Shown here one piece after another: positions 37,697 through 49,212 of a DNA stretch of 64,000 nt. The stretch's first letter is position 1. Every line of letters begins with the position of its first letter. Location of the stretch: contig NC_084759.1 in NCBI RefSeq assembly GCF_028858725.1, forward strand, positions 139,728,671 to 139,792,670, in the 5' to 3' direction. The DNA comes from Colius striatus (taxonomy: Eukaryota > Chordata > Aves > Coliiformes > Coliidae). The notes under the pieces were generated by a model. The model was not told where the DNA came from. It was given only the letters and a program-made list of their open reading frames with translations, and searched no databases. The position numbers and the translations under genes were made by a program.

Positions 37697-38668
37697 AGCC
37701 AAGCCTATTCCCCTGTCCCAGAGCTTTATAGATGACCCTGTTCCATTTAAAGGTAGCTTTGTGTCCTGTCCCTTTTTCCTCTTTGGCATATCCTCAGGTA
37801 GCTGTCTCTTACCTCTTGTCCTTTAGCGAAGTCGAGATCTACACACAAAGGTCTCATTGTGATTGCTTCTGAAGTCTTTTTGGTCTGTTACTAATTCAAC
37901 GTTTACTTTGGTTGCTCTAAAATCAGTGTCAATCCTCTCATACTGACCCAGGGTACTGGCAGCTAAACATACCTGGCTTTTAGAGTGCTCCTCATCGCTT
38001 ACACTTGTGTTTTACTAAGAAGGCTGTCACCTTTATCCATATTTTGCAAGGGAGAAAATGGACATAGAGGGGTAGAGGGTCTTGCCTGAGGGCAGTGAGT
38101 TGGGAAAAGGCTAAGGTTCCTGGCTGAGAAATGAGGTATGGATGCAAGGCAACCTGTGCTGCCTTAATGTGTGGTGCCCTTGTGTTGACCTTTCTTCAAT
38201 GTGGCTTTCCTGGTCAGAAAGGCATGAATTACTTGCCTGTGCTTGAAATATTAGAATTTTATAATTTTTTACAGAATTAGGTGATTAACAGCGGAGCCAC
38301 CTCTATAAGCTGGTCATATTAATAAGTAACTTTGTAAGGTTCAGTATATAAACTAGCTCAATATACTATTACCTATATTAATGTGCAACTACTGAATCAA
38401 TTCAGATTGACTGAATTGACCTATTGCCACTTGCCCTCTTACTAGATTGACTTGTTATTTCTTCTTCCTAATTCTGTTGCTCTATCAAATCGATCTGTAC
38501 TTTTAATTGGATTTATCTTAAAATCATCACTGCAGGGTTTGCCCTGTAAGGATGGAGGAACAGAACCTCTCATCACAGTCTCAGAATTAGGATAGTATGA
38601 AAAGGATGTTCCAAAGTGAGTAGCTGTTAAGAAAATTCAGCTGTGAATAGGGCAGGTTTGGCTACTTC

Positions 38669-38732
38669 TGCAGGAGGATTGGACTAGATGATCTCTAAAG
38701 GTCCTTTCCAACCCCAACCATTCTGTGACTGA
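38669..38732 (+). mobile_element. CR1 LINE 3'-terminal remnant
   Basis: GGATTGGACTAGATGATCTC, then AAAGGTCCTTTCCAACCCCA and CCATTCTGTGACTGA, are the final bases of a plus-strand CR1. Only about 60 bases are clearly related, so it is an extremely 5'-truncated insertion. Its orientation is opposite to the three CR1 copies to the left. Confidence 0.9.
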
Positions 38733-41700
38733 TAAGTGCCTGGGGTGGTGCAGCAATGAAGCTCTAAGTGACTTGTATGTAAAACCAGGTTAGAACCAAG
38801 TGTGGGGTATGACTGAAGAAATGAAATAGAAAGGATTAAGCTTGTCTGAACTCTTGAATGCTAGAATAAAAATTAAGAGGTGGCAAACATTGGAGGACAA
38901 AATGAGAGAATACTATTATTATCACCTGAAAAAAAATAAAGAATTACAACATTTGCTGTCTCCTTCCTCTCCTTTCTCATCTTGGTTTTCACTTTATTCT
39001 TCCTTTTCTGTATCTTCCTTTTCCAAGTGCCGCGTGGGCTTCAACTCCACTGTTTTGTGGGGAGTTTTTTGAGCTCTCTCCAGTTTCCTCTCAATACAAA
39101 CACATTTTTTTGTCCTGTGCTCTCCCATTCAGGCCATGTGGCTGCAAGTGCCTTGTGCGCACAACCCTGGGCTGCTTGCCTCTCAGCCACAGCTCAGTGC
39201 CAGGAGTGCAGGGGCTGCATGGGCAGCACTCGCTTCCAAACAGGGGCAGTGATGCAACATGAGGAAAGAGCTCCACTCTCACCCATACCTCTCTCCTTAT
39301 GCTTGACCAAGCTTTTACAAAATGTGTTTACGAATGTTCTCATTCCCTTTGGCTTTGCAGCCTTCTCAGCTCTGCTGAGCCTGTCAGGTCCATGTCTTTG
39401 TAGACTCTTCACTCCACCCTTGAAGAAGGATCCAACCCCAAACTGTACTTGAAAGCAGGGTTTAGGATGGAGATTGTCCAAGCATCCTGACTACAAGGTT
39501 CCCACTTGCTATACAGAACAGTTCTTTTTTATATTACTGGTATTTAGAAAGTTCAAGTTTGATAGCAGTGAATGTAATCAGATGAACTGTAATCAGAAAT
39601 GTGCTTCCTCCTGCCATGCAATAAGGGAAATCCCATTTTAAGAAGTCATCACTTAGGAAATCTAATCAATTATATAATGCACAGTAGAATTGCAAAACTG
39701 AACCTGTTTCTCTTTTCCATTTTTTCAGTGATTTTTCCTATTCGGCAGCAGCTTTCTGAGTGACTCTGGAGAGATGCCAGCCACTTGAGCTGAATCAAGC
39801 AGTGGCATGGGCAACATCTACCCAGGCTGAAGTTTTAATCCTAGGCACGTGACATTTGCACAAGTGGTCACTGGTGAGTTGTACATAAGTGCGGCTTCTC
39901 TCCATCCATTTAACAACTGTCACCTCATTACAAACTGTGAGTTCCCTTATGCAAAGATGTGCCTGCCTCGCTTGTTTTTCCCAGAGAATGACTAACAAGC
40001 TTAAAGAAAATGAGAGCAATCTAGGTTACCGGCTAATCTTAGGAAATCCTTACTATTTGTATGTTTATAGATTATTTTTTTTCTCCTTTCCCTTCACTGG
40101 ATGAGTAACATCCTGGTGTGACCAAACTTCCAATCTGTAGCAGTTGGTGTGTTGTACTAGATGATATCATGATGCCTTTTTAATCAGAGGAGATTTTATA
40201 CCTTCTGCCTTAGTACTTCATAGCCTGGAAATACAAGCTGCAGGACTCTGATAACAGTAGTAGTGACTGGCTGCTGTCAGCATGAGGATGATTAAAAATG
40301 CGTGTGTGTGCTTGTTCACTCCCTTTCCAGCTGAATAGAAAATGAAACTCCTCAAAGCCTTTTATGTAAGTGCATAGTTTGTTGGTTTGGTCTTTTTTTC
40401 CCTCCCTCTTTAAATCTCTGTGTTTTGTTGTGCAGAGACAAACTTCATCCCCAGCTTTCTTTTAAAGAAACTTTACAAAGAAAAGGTTGTGCTTTTTTTG
40501 ACCTCCAAAGTATGATCCTATCTTTAATTCAATACTAGACATACCATCGCTGCAAAAGATAGTAGCTTGCAATTGACTTTTTTTTTTTTTCATGGGGAAG
40601 GTGGTTTCCAGTCAGTTATTATTCCCATCTGTTATTTTCTCCGATAAAACAATGGCAATCTGCTGCTTCCAGCAGCTGAAATGCTGTGATTCTTTGACAG
40701 CAAGTGTGTGGAGTGCCTTGCACCTTGTAACACCCTGCTTTATTTAAGACTCTGTCATGCTGGGCAACTGCTGTCTTGTGAGGAGTGTTGCACCAAGGAA
40801 TTACTGATGAGATGCAACCTGGTCTGCAAAGCATGTATTTGCTATCAAAAACAACATGTGCGCCCTTAGCTATTGCTAATAATTAGATCATCTCTGTTTT
40901 GGGGTGGATAACTTCCCATAAAAGCATCATCATGGTGCAGCTCAGCATCAGATATGCTGAATCTTCCTATGAATATCAGAACTGAAGACTGGTGTTTTAA
41001 GTAGAATTGCTTGAAGTTATCTTCTGGAGAAGGTGGAAGGAGCCTCCTCTAAGGATGGGTGTGGGAAGGGCAATACATGGCCTGGGCTCTTGTCCAACCG
41101 TTTCAGGTTTTTAACATGTTGTTAAGAGTGCTCATTGGAATATTTGGACAAAAGCCTGGAGGTCAGTGCCTTATTGAGTTGTACATGCTAACTTGATTAG
41201 CAGCAGAGCTGGAAAATTTGTCTAGCCTGAAAAATTAAGACGATAATTCTGGCATTATACTGGAAGAGGCAAAGACAGAACAGGGAACTCAAGTACATTA
41301 TTTCAAGGTCCAGTAGTCTATTAAACAAGGCTAAAATAAGTAGGTTCTAATTAATTAAAAGTCTGAGAAAACAAATTTGGTACTATTGTTGAGCATCCAT
41401 GGTATTCTTGCAAGTTGGAAGATACCTATCCTGAAGTTCCCCTCATTACCACTGCTCTTCCTGCTTCTTTTCAAATGTAACAGCTGCTATCCTGGGAATC
41501 CCTGAAGGCAGATACAATTCCTTTATACTGCTGGAAAACTCTGAACCCCAGTGCTTAAATAATGTAGCAACTTTAGTGCTAAGTCCAGCAGCTATGGAGG
41601 AGAAAGATTTTGAAATTGTTGCAATTGATTTTTCTGGTTGCATAGAAACACAGAAAGCAGTGTTGTAATGGAACCAATGTTTTTTTGTTTAAAATAGTTA

Positions 41701-44700
41701 TTGCTTGTGTAAGTGCTCTCTCTTTCACCAGTAAGTATTTTCAATTATTAGAAGTTAGAGACCAAATATTTTCTAGGAGCCTAATAATTTCATGTAGATG
41801 AAGTAGATTCTCTTACTGTGGAAGGATGCCTTGGTCAGGAAGATCCCAAATTTAAGACTAGTTACTGTCTGTTGTATCTATAGTCTCCATCTGACACAAA
41901 AGCTTGAATGCCAGCACGGAGAAGGCAAAAACATTTGCTCCCCTGTAGCATGGGTGGGAAAGCATCTCCATGTGGAGAGACTTTTTTCAAAACCCAAGAT
42001 CTTCAGTAAGTTACATTAAAAGTTCGCTGCAGAAAGATAGAGCCAGTCAGTGCCTGCCTATCATGTCACATAGTGATTACACCATGACTTAAATCACCTT
42101 GTGCTATGGACACATCCAATTTGATGGGTTTGCCTGTGGCTGAAATTAAGAAATGTGTGTGAGCTCTAATGCAGGTATTTTTCTATTTCTGATTTTGATT
42201 TCTATTTCTGATACTCTGAGAGCTCCGTAGTAATAGAGCATAGCGCTCCAAAGGTGATGTACATGGATAGTGCCCTGCACTTGAGGTTATATGGTATTTT
42301 GTACTTTGTGTTCAATCCTGCTCAACTGCTTTTTGCTACCTGAAAATGCAGTGTGCTCTTTTGAAACTGCAGTTTGAATCTTTATCTGTAATCTGAATTT
42401 TCTCATACAGTTTTTCATTTTGATAAGCTGTTTTTAAAAATTATTTGAGTTTATAATTCTTCTTAATTATAAGCATCCTTTGGTGTCAGAGAAGTATTAT
42501 ACTGAAGCAATTGACTAATGCAAATACTGCAGAATCAGGTAAAAGAACCTCCTGCCTCAGATGTTTGTTTATATTGCTGGGATTCTCAAACCCACTGACA
42601 GAAATTGCAAAGGATCATAAGCCTGCATATGATTAATGGTCAGCTATTGACTATTTTGAAAGTTAAGAAAAATATTAGCTTAAGCAGTTGATGTGAAACA
42701 AACCACTCTTAGTGTACATTTTGCTTATATGAATCACTGCAGCTAGATAGATGTTTCTGGTGGTTTCAGTACAGCCGAATTTAACTTATTTCTCAACTGG
42801 AGTAGACAGGACTTAACCTTTGAGACATTGTGTTGTCTGCTCCAATCACCTCTGTTTTCCATATAAAAAATAATATACCTAGGAACCATTGAGTTTTTAT
42901 ACTCCTGTATTTCAAAACATGTAGTTAGTCTATCTTTTATATCCTGAAGACAGGGAGTGCATTCTTGCTTCAAGCCCTGGCTGTTCAGATGGGGGGATTT
43001 GCTTTTGGAGAAGTAGAGAAATCTGGGCATTTTGAGTATTGTGATTGCATGTGGGGTGGCTGTTTATGCCCACATGCCCTGCTTTGCAGCCAAAGAATCA
43101 GTGTTATGAATGAGAGCTACATTGCTTGCTGAGTGTTGACAGCTTGTCACTACAGACAGTGTTTTTTTGCTTATGGCTTATAGTTGCAAAGGCTTAGAAG
43201 TGATCATAATCGATTTCCTCAAGTGACTCAGGGAAGTGTTGGGGTTTGTTCTTTTCCAGATTCAGGGAGAGAAGAGACACTCTGCTTTTTATTTGTGCTG
43301 AGTTTACAATTATTTCACTGTCTCAGTTGGATTTTTTTTAATGTATCTAAAATCATTAAGCTCCTGTGGAGTGAAAGAGGATGTGAAGGAGCAGTGAGGG
43401 GAGAGGAAGGAAGAAAGGGTAGCTAAGCAGATGGGGGTTTTCATGGTTTTTAAATGGAGTGCTTATTTTACAGCAGCTATTCCTGGTAGATAGGGGAGGG
43501 TGCAGTGAAGGTGGGTGATAGTGGGTACCTGTAATAGAACATGGCGTTTGTTTGGCCATGTGGCAAGAAGGAATTGTGCATAAGCTAGTTCTTTCTGTCC
43601 ATTTAACTGAGGCTACAGAAGAATATTTTGATTGTTTGTTTAATGTATAAGTACAGCTGTTTTCTGCTCTGGACATGCATGTTGGGCTGCTGAAAATTAA
43701 ATTGGTAAATGAGATCCAGTGACATAAAATTATACCGAAGCAAACAAGTCCCCTGAAGGGTGCAGGCCAAGAGCACCCTTCATCCTCTGTCATCAGAGGA
43801 ACAAGGCTGTTTGAATTGGCTTCCACCTTTGTTTTGAGAGGTTGCTATGGTGATGAATAACCCTTTCAGAGGGTGTGTGAGCAAGAGTATGCGTGTGCCT
43901 TGACTCTTCCCTATAAAAAATGCTAATTGGCTTTTCATCCCAGTATCAGAGCATATATTGTGGCAGTGATTGTCTGCTTCCCAAAATGAGCTAAATAAAA
44001 AACCTGTTGTCTTAGAGATAGTTATTAGCATGGTGTTAGCCTAGTGATCTCTTCCTCACACTGCTTTCATACCCCAGATAGGAGGAGACTGTGCAAGGGC
44101 AATGCAGTAGCTTTTTTCCATTACATGGAAGGGGAGTTGTAAGGTATGCCTAATTTACGCAAGCTTATGACACCTGAGCTTTGTCTTGTTACGTGGACTT
44201 GAGGAAGGATAGTAGGTAGAGAAATAGACTGACAAAGGTACTCTGTAGAAGGAAAGAGGGAAGTGCCATTATGTGAGAAGTCTTTCTTTTTTTTTCTATG
44301 GGTTGTTTCTTTTTACTCTCCATTTATCAATAAATATTAAAACAAATTATTAAATTTATGTAATCTTAGATTAGTATGTTTTTCATACTAAGGTGCAAAA
44401 ATCTGATTTGTATCATATTGATACAAAAACATCTATATGAAAATAAAAATACATGTATGAATATTCTACATGAGACTTGTATGCTTTTGTAATGAAGTCA
44501 CACTGGTACAAGTATAGTTTCATGGCATAGTTGTCTGAAAGTGTTACAAATACCACTTCTAGGTAAAGATTTGCCTTCAAGAAAGTGTTGGAAACTCTAT
44601 TTGTTCCCCTTCCTACTAGAAAGCCCTGGCAAGGGCTTGTTACCCTTTATTCCCAATGTCTGTGAAGCTGCTCCACACATTTAACTTGTAGGAAGTACAC

Positions 44701-45904
44701 CAGGAGAAACAAAGTCACTCAAAGGTGATCCAGTGGCCATTAAAAAATACAGCAAAGTTTAAAATGTCTACTTTTGCAGCAAAATTTCTGATTTTTTTAA
44801 AAAAGAAAACACATTAATTACTCAGGTGCCAACTTCCCATGTCTTCAGAGACCATCATAATGGGTCGTTTCATTTGTGAGGCTATGTACTTTGAATGTTG
44901 CCTTTTTCTTGAATGCAGCCATGTAAGGGATCAAAGAGGAAGATAAAAACACTGTAAAAGCAGTAAAGCCTCTCCAAGTATTTAAAATGGACTTGGTGAA
45001 GGCAGAGTGTGTGCCCCCCTTACACAACTGATGGAATTTCTTACTGAGTTGGAGCAGTTTGAGAAATAACCTGCTCTCCCTCCAGCAGTTTTTTAAGGCT
45101 TGTCGTCTTCAGGTTTTCCCCAGCACAATTTAAACATGCTGTCAGTTCCCTTTACTGATTCAGTTGAAATCACCTTCAGTAAGGACTATTTAATTAGAGT
45201 TTCTAACACCTTATTCAGGCTTCCCTCCTGGATTTTTGAGAATCTGGAAAATGCTGCTAATAGAGTGAAGCCAGCATTTGCAGGAATAAATTAATAGCAG
45301 TACCATAGCTATGCTTTTTACATCTGACACATTCTCCAAGGCTAACACTGCACCTCCCGTACTCCTTCAAATTCATTTGTTGTTTCAGTTCAGTCTTTGA
45401 AATATTTTGTGATGACTGAGATCAGCAGCAGCTGCTCATAGTCATAATTTAAATTTAATCCATCTGTCAGCGGGCTCTTTAAAGTGTGAGTTTCACATTG
45501 TCAGGAGACCTGATTACACCAGAGAGGTATCTGGGTGCTGTTTGCCAGAAAGGAAAAATTAATATGAAGTGTGCTTGGATGGGCTCTGGGAATACCCTCT
45601 GTCTTTTGTTGGTAGAGCTATTATTTAGGCTGCTGAGCAGAGAGCAAAGTGGCTACAAGCAGTGCTTTTGCACTGACATGCAGATATGTGTTCAGATGTA
45701 GGCTGAAATTAGGAGATGACCTGCAGTAAGCTTTGTAGAAATTATATACAGTGCTTGCTGCATGTTTTTTAATCCTGACCCTTTGATGAACCTCATCATC
45801 AGCTTTTTACATTTTTTTGTTATAGCACTGGGGCAGATTAATGTTCTTCAGAGGATGATCTGAAGAGGAAAAGACATGGCTTATTCAGATCAGCAAAAGA
45901 TACA
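38733..45904 (+). other. Putative intron, no gene recognised
   Basis: AT-rich sequence with one GC-richer pocket at about 39110-39460 that carries overlapping open frames on both strands (38982-39452 plus, 156 codons; 39194-39481 minus). I recognise neither. A 156-codon minus-strand frame at 43356-43826 starts at GTG and is also unknown. A 19-bp tandem duplication lies at 42180-42212. A second X-box-like sequence lies at 43841-43854. No exon is supported. Confidence 0.45.
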
Positions 45905-46229
45905 CAGGTCTGATGAAGAGCAACTGAGGGAACTGGGGTTCTTTAGCCTGAAGAGGAGGCTCAGGGGAGATCTTATCACTCTCTATAACTACCTGAAAGA
46001 AGGTTGTAGAGAGGGAGATGCTGGTCTCTTCTCCCAAGTAACAGCTGATAGGACAAGAAGAAGTGCCAGAAGATTATGCCAGGAAAGGTTTAGATTGGAT
46101 AACAGGAAAAACTGCTTCACCAAAAGGATTGTTAAACACTGGAACAGACTGTCCAGGGAAGTGGTTGAGTTGCCATCCCTGGAGATATTTAAAAAATGTG
46201 TAATTGAGGTCCTTAGGGACATGGTTTAG
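45876..46229 (+). pseudogene. CR1 ORF2 C-terminal fragment, uninterrupted for about 108 codons
   Basis: A 117-codon frame begins with an ATG at 45876 that lies in flanking DNA. From about codon 10 it follows CR1 ORF2 to its natural end ([44 protein letters not shown]). The polymerase core and endonuclease are absent, so it has no activity. The open frame is a by-product of truncation and modest age and does not mark a host gene. Confidence 0.85.
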
Positions 46230-46305
46230 TGATGGACATGGCAGTGTTAGGTTAGTGGTTGAACTAGATGATCTTAAAGGACTTTTCCAACCAAACAATT
46301 CTATG
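45905..46305 (+). mobile_element. CR1 LINE fragment with 3' end
   Basis: A plus-strand CR1 copy covering the end of ORF2, a short 3' UTR and the tail. ORF2 blocks are [39 protein letters not shown] residues and a native stop at 46227-46229. The 3' UTR ends GAACTAGATGATCTTAAAGG, CTTTTCCAACC and AATTCTATGA. Sequence before about 45905 does not look like CR1, so this is the truncation point. Compared with the 13301 copy it shows no internal stop or frameshift, though its lower-order bases are diverged. Confidence 0.95.
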
Positions 46306-48639
46306 AAAAGGTGACAATACTGTTGTGTTTTCAGGTTATTTTTTTTTTCCCAGTATACGTGCATCACTTCTTATTTTCCTTTGTAACTAGACAAGGGTGA
46401 AGTATGTCTGCTGAGACTGTTTTGCAAACTGCATTTAAAGCAACAAATGGTCATTTACTGACTGCATTGATCTCATAATTTTATACGAATCAGATCTCTG
46501 AAAACTGCTGTGTTGGATTTCAGCTTTTCAAATTTCAAAAGTTAGGCCTGAATGGGAGGGATTTGGAAGGAAAAGAAAGAGGAAAACTCTTCTTTCATTT
46601 ATCACATGGAGAAATGGAGAGCATGCTGAAAGAGATGGGCTTCCCATATAAGGAGGAGCTGTGCAATATGACATCTCCCTGAAGAAGCTCAGAAGGTGTC
46701 TGTGCTCAGGGAGTGTCTGTCTCTCCGCAAAAGTCTTGATGAGAAGCAAACTGAGGAGAAGGAAAAGGTGAGAAGTTACCTCTGTATAAGACCTACTCTG
46801 CTCCTGCATCCTCCAAGATCAATATGAGCAGGCATGGTATGCCAAGCCCACTGCTGCATGGGTATTTCAAAAGGCAGTGTCAATATCTAAGAGGAGTATT
46901 AATGAAATTCTCAATATCTTGTCAAGACTCTACCAATCATTAAGGATGAAATGATTGTTTTATAAACCGAGGTTCTTTCCTTTGGCTTTTACAATGTTTT
47001 TTTTGGCACTTTAGACATGGTATGCTCTAAAGCTGATTGGTGTTTGGGTACTCTGTATCTTTAAGTTCTCACTTGAAACTATATGAATAATATATTTTGT
47101 GAATATCTTTGACTAAATACAGGTTTAATGTTTATATTGCTGAGATAAATTTATAGCATGAGCAATATGATTTGTGCTGCATAAAATTTTAAGGTTTTTC
47201 TGGTTTATATGTCTGGTTTAGTCTGTATCAGGTGTACACAGATACCTCTTTCCTGGAAATGAAGAGCTGGGAATGGAGTAAGGAACAGGCAGTGCTGACT
47301 GAAGAGTTTTGTAATCTGTGTTATTTGCTGCAGTTTGTGGTGAAGGTCTGAAACTGTAATAATTGAGCCATGGGGGTGGACAGCAAATCTTTTGAAAATG
47401 CTAGCAACCCAATTTTCATGTAGTACATCTTAGTAGGTAATCTATGTTAGCATATTAGTTTCTGTTATAGTTGTTACAGCAGAAGCTGAAATACTCTTTG
47501 TTGTAATTTGGAGATGGAAATTTCTTCTTAATTTATTTGGCAATTATGTGTGAAAGATCTGCTGATGTCTATAAAATATAAAGCCATGTAAATGTTTACG
47601 ATAATAAATCATTGCCAGTATCTTTACCTCCAAGTTTTGTTTGTAATGCAGCCTAGGGTATAAATGGGAGAGTTTACTTTTAAGTTCCTTTCAGTAACTG
47701 AAATGGAATACAGCCTGCTGTAAGCTGTGCAGAATTTCTTCCTGTCATCCGCTGCATCTGGGAAGATTTCTTTAGAGGGAATAAGTAAAAGGCTGCTCTG
47801 TGCTATTTATTCATAGTATTCCCTGTAAAGCACTCTATAGTAGTACACAGAGTAACAAAATAGCATCTTCCATGTGGTACCCCTGAGCTAAAGGTCACAT
47901 TTGTTTTCAGATGTAAGTATCCAAAATTAAGTACATTTTGAATACTTAACTACCAAATTTATTTACCTAGAGGCATTTACTTTATCTCCATGGTCAAACA
48001 CTACTGTGGTGAGGATGTACCATGTGAAATTCCACTGAACCATATGAAATTTACTTTTTTGCTGGCATGACTGTTCTGAGTATGCAGAAAAGCTGCTGCA
48101 GATTGCCACTTCACTGAAATCCTCAACAACCACTAAATACTAAGCTGTTCACACTCATGATGGCCTGTGTGTGGTTTTTAGAGACACAAAACTCTCCATT
48201 TCCTCTATACCCACCATTTGCTTTCTTGTCTGTGGGCAGTACATTTTAGATAACTAGGTTACTTATCTGTTATTTTCTTTTCAGGAGAGGAACGCATGCT
48301 ACTTTATGCGACGTGCTGTTGGACTCCTGCTTGCGATTTCTCACTCAAACACATGTGCTAGTAAGAGAGGGCATGAGTGGATGAAACATATTCTGCAAAG
48401 TCAAAGAATAGCCACTTTCCTACTGGTGCCATTTACATTTTATTCATCAGTTTCTCTGTGGCTCAGACAACACTGTGATACTGGCTTGTGTGGCACTTGC
48501 TGCTTCATTTGAAGCTGGGTATGGGGCAAAACATTGTACTTATTATCAGGCTCCTAATACCCACTTGATTTCACCCTGCTCTCTGTGCTTTCTGCAGCTT
48601 AATCAAAAGCCCTTGCTAACATACTGTAGCTCTTACCGT
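46306..48639 (+). other. Putative intron, no gene recognised
   Basis: AT-rich non-coding sequence. A 93-codon minus-strand frame at 46528-46809 is unrecognised. No repeat or RNA gene is seen apart from short T-runs. Confidence 0.5.
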
Positions 48640-49212
48640 TACCTTGTTTTTGACTGGGATAGAGTTAATTTTCATCCTAGTACCTGGTACAGGGTTGTGT
48701 TTTGGATTTAATATGAGAATAATGTTGATAATGCACAGATGTTTTAGTTGTTGCCAAGTAGCTGTTATCCTAAGTGAAGGACTTTTAGTTTCCCACTCTA
48801 TGCTAAAGAGGAGGTGCACAAGAAGCTGGGAGGGAGCATGGCCAGGATAGCTGACCTGAACTAGCCAAAAAGCTATTCCATACCGTGAAACATCGTGCCC
48901 AGTATGTAAACTGAAGGCAGTTGGCAGAGAGGAGCCAGTTGCTGCTCAGGGATGTTCTGGACATTTGTTAGTGGATTATGAGCACTTGCAGTTTTCTTGC
49001 ATTTTATTTCACTCTCTTTTTGTTACATTCCTTTTCATGACAATTGTTCTTATTATATTTTTGTTGTTACATTTTATTTTAGTTACTACACTGTTCTTAA
49101 CCCATGAGGCTTGCTTTTTTTTCCTAATTCTCCTCCTCATCCTGCTGGGAAGGGAGGACTGAGTGAGCATTCTGTGTGGTGCTTAGTTGCTGGCTGGACT
49201 TAAACCATGGTA
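48640..49212 (+). mobile_element. Solo LTR, same family as 14855-15373, sense orientation
   Basis: The copy reads in the opposite direction to the one at 14855. Shared landmarks are GACTGGGATAGAGTTAATTT (48652), AATAATGTTGATAATGCACA (48718), CAAGAAGCTGGGAGGGAGCA (48819), GCCAGGATAGCTGACC (48841), the degenerate TATA region CCAGTATGTAAACTG (48899-48913), and the end segment GGTGCTTAGTTGCTGGCTGG (49179-49198). Terminal bases are mutated (TA...TA rather than TG...CA) and target-site duplications are not obvious. No internal retroviral sequence lies next to it. It is about 573 bases long, against about 519 for the other copy. Confidence 0.8.

Larger units (their letters stand above)
21277..38668 (+). 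other. Putative intron, no gene recognised; candidate regulatory modules inside
   Basis: About 17 kb of AT-rich sequence without a recognisable exon, RNA gene or full repeat. It contains simple repeats, for example (TTTA)n at 23396-23413, poly-T at 22751-22774, (TTTTG)n at 29197-29222 and (GTAT)n near 37667-37696. It also holds the X-box module at 24233-24310 and the motif cluster at 37205-37330. GC-richer pockets lie at about 24450-24680 and 25190-25420, with open frames of 62-103 codons that I do not recognise. A faint CR1-like tail may exist near 32385-32445. Confidence 0.5.

Noticed and set aside
40150..40185. TTGTACTAGATGATATCATG, CR1-tail-like
   Set aside because: Only a 12-base match, with no following CR1 tail.
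43356..43826. 156-codon minus-strand frame
   Set aside because: It starts at GTG, is rich in Ser/Pro/Cys/Leu from a purine-rich opposite strand, and has no recognisable motif or splice support.
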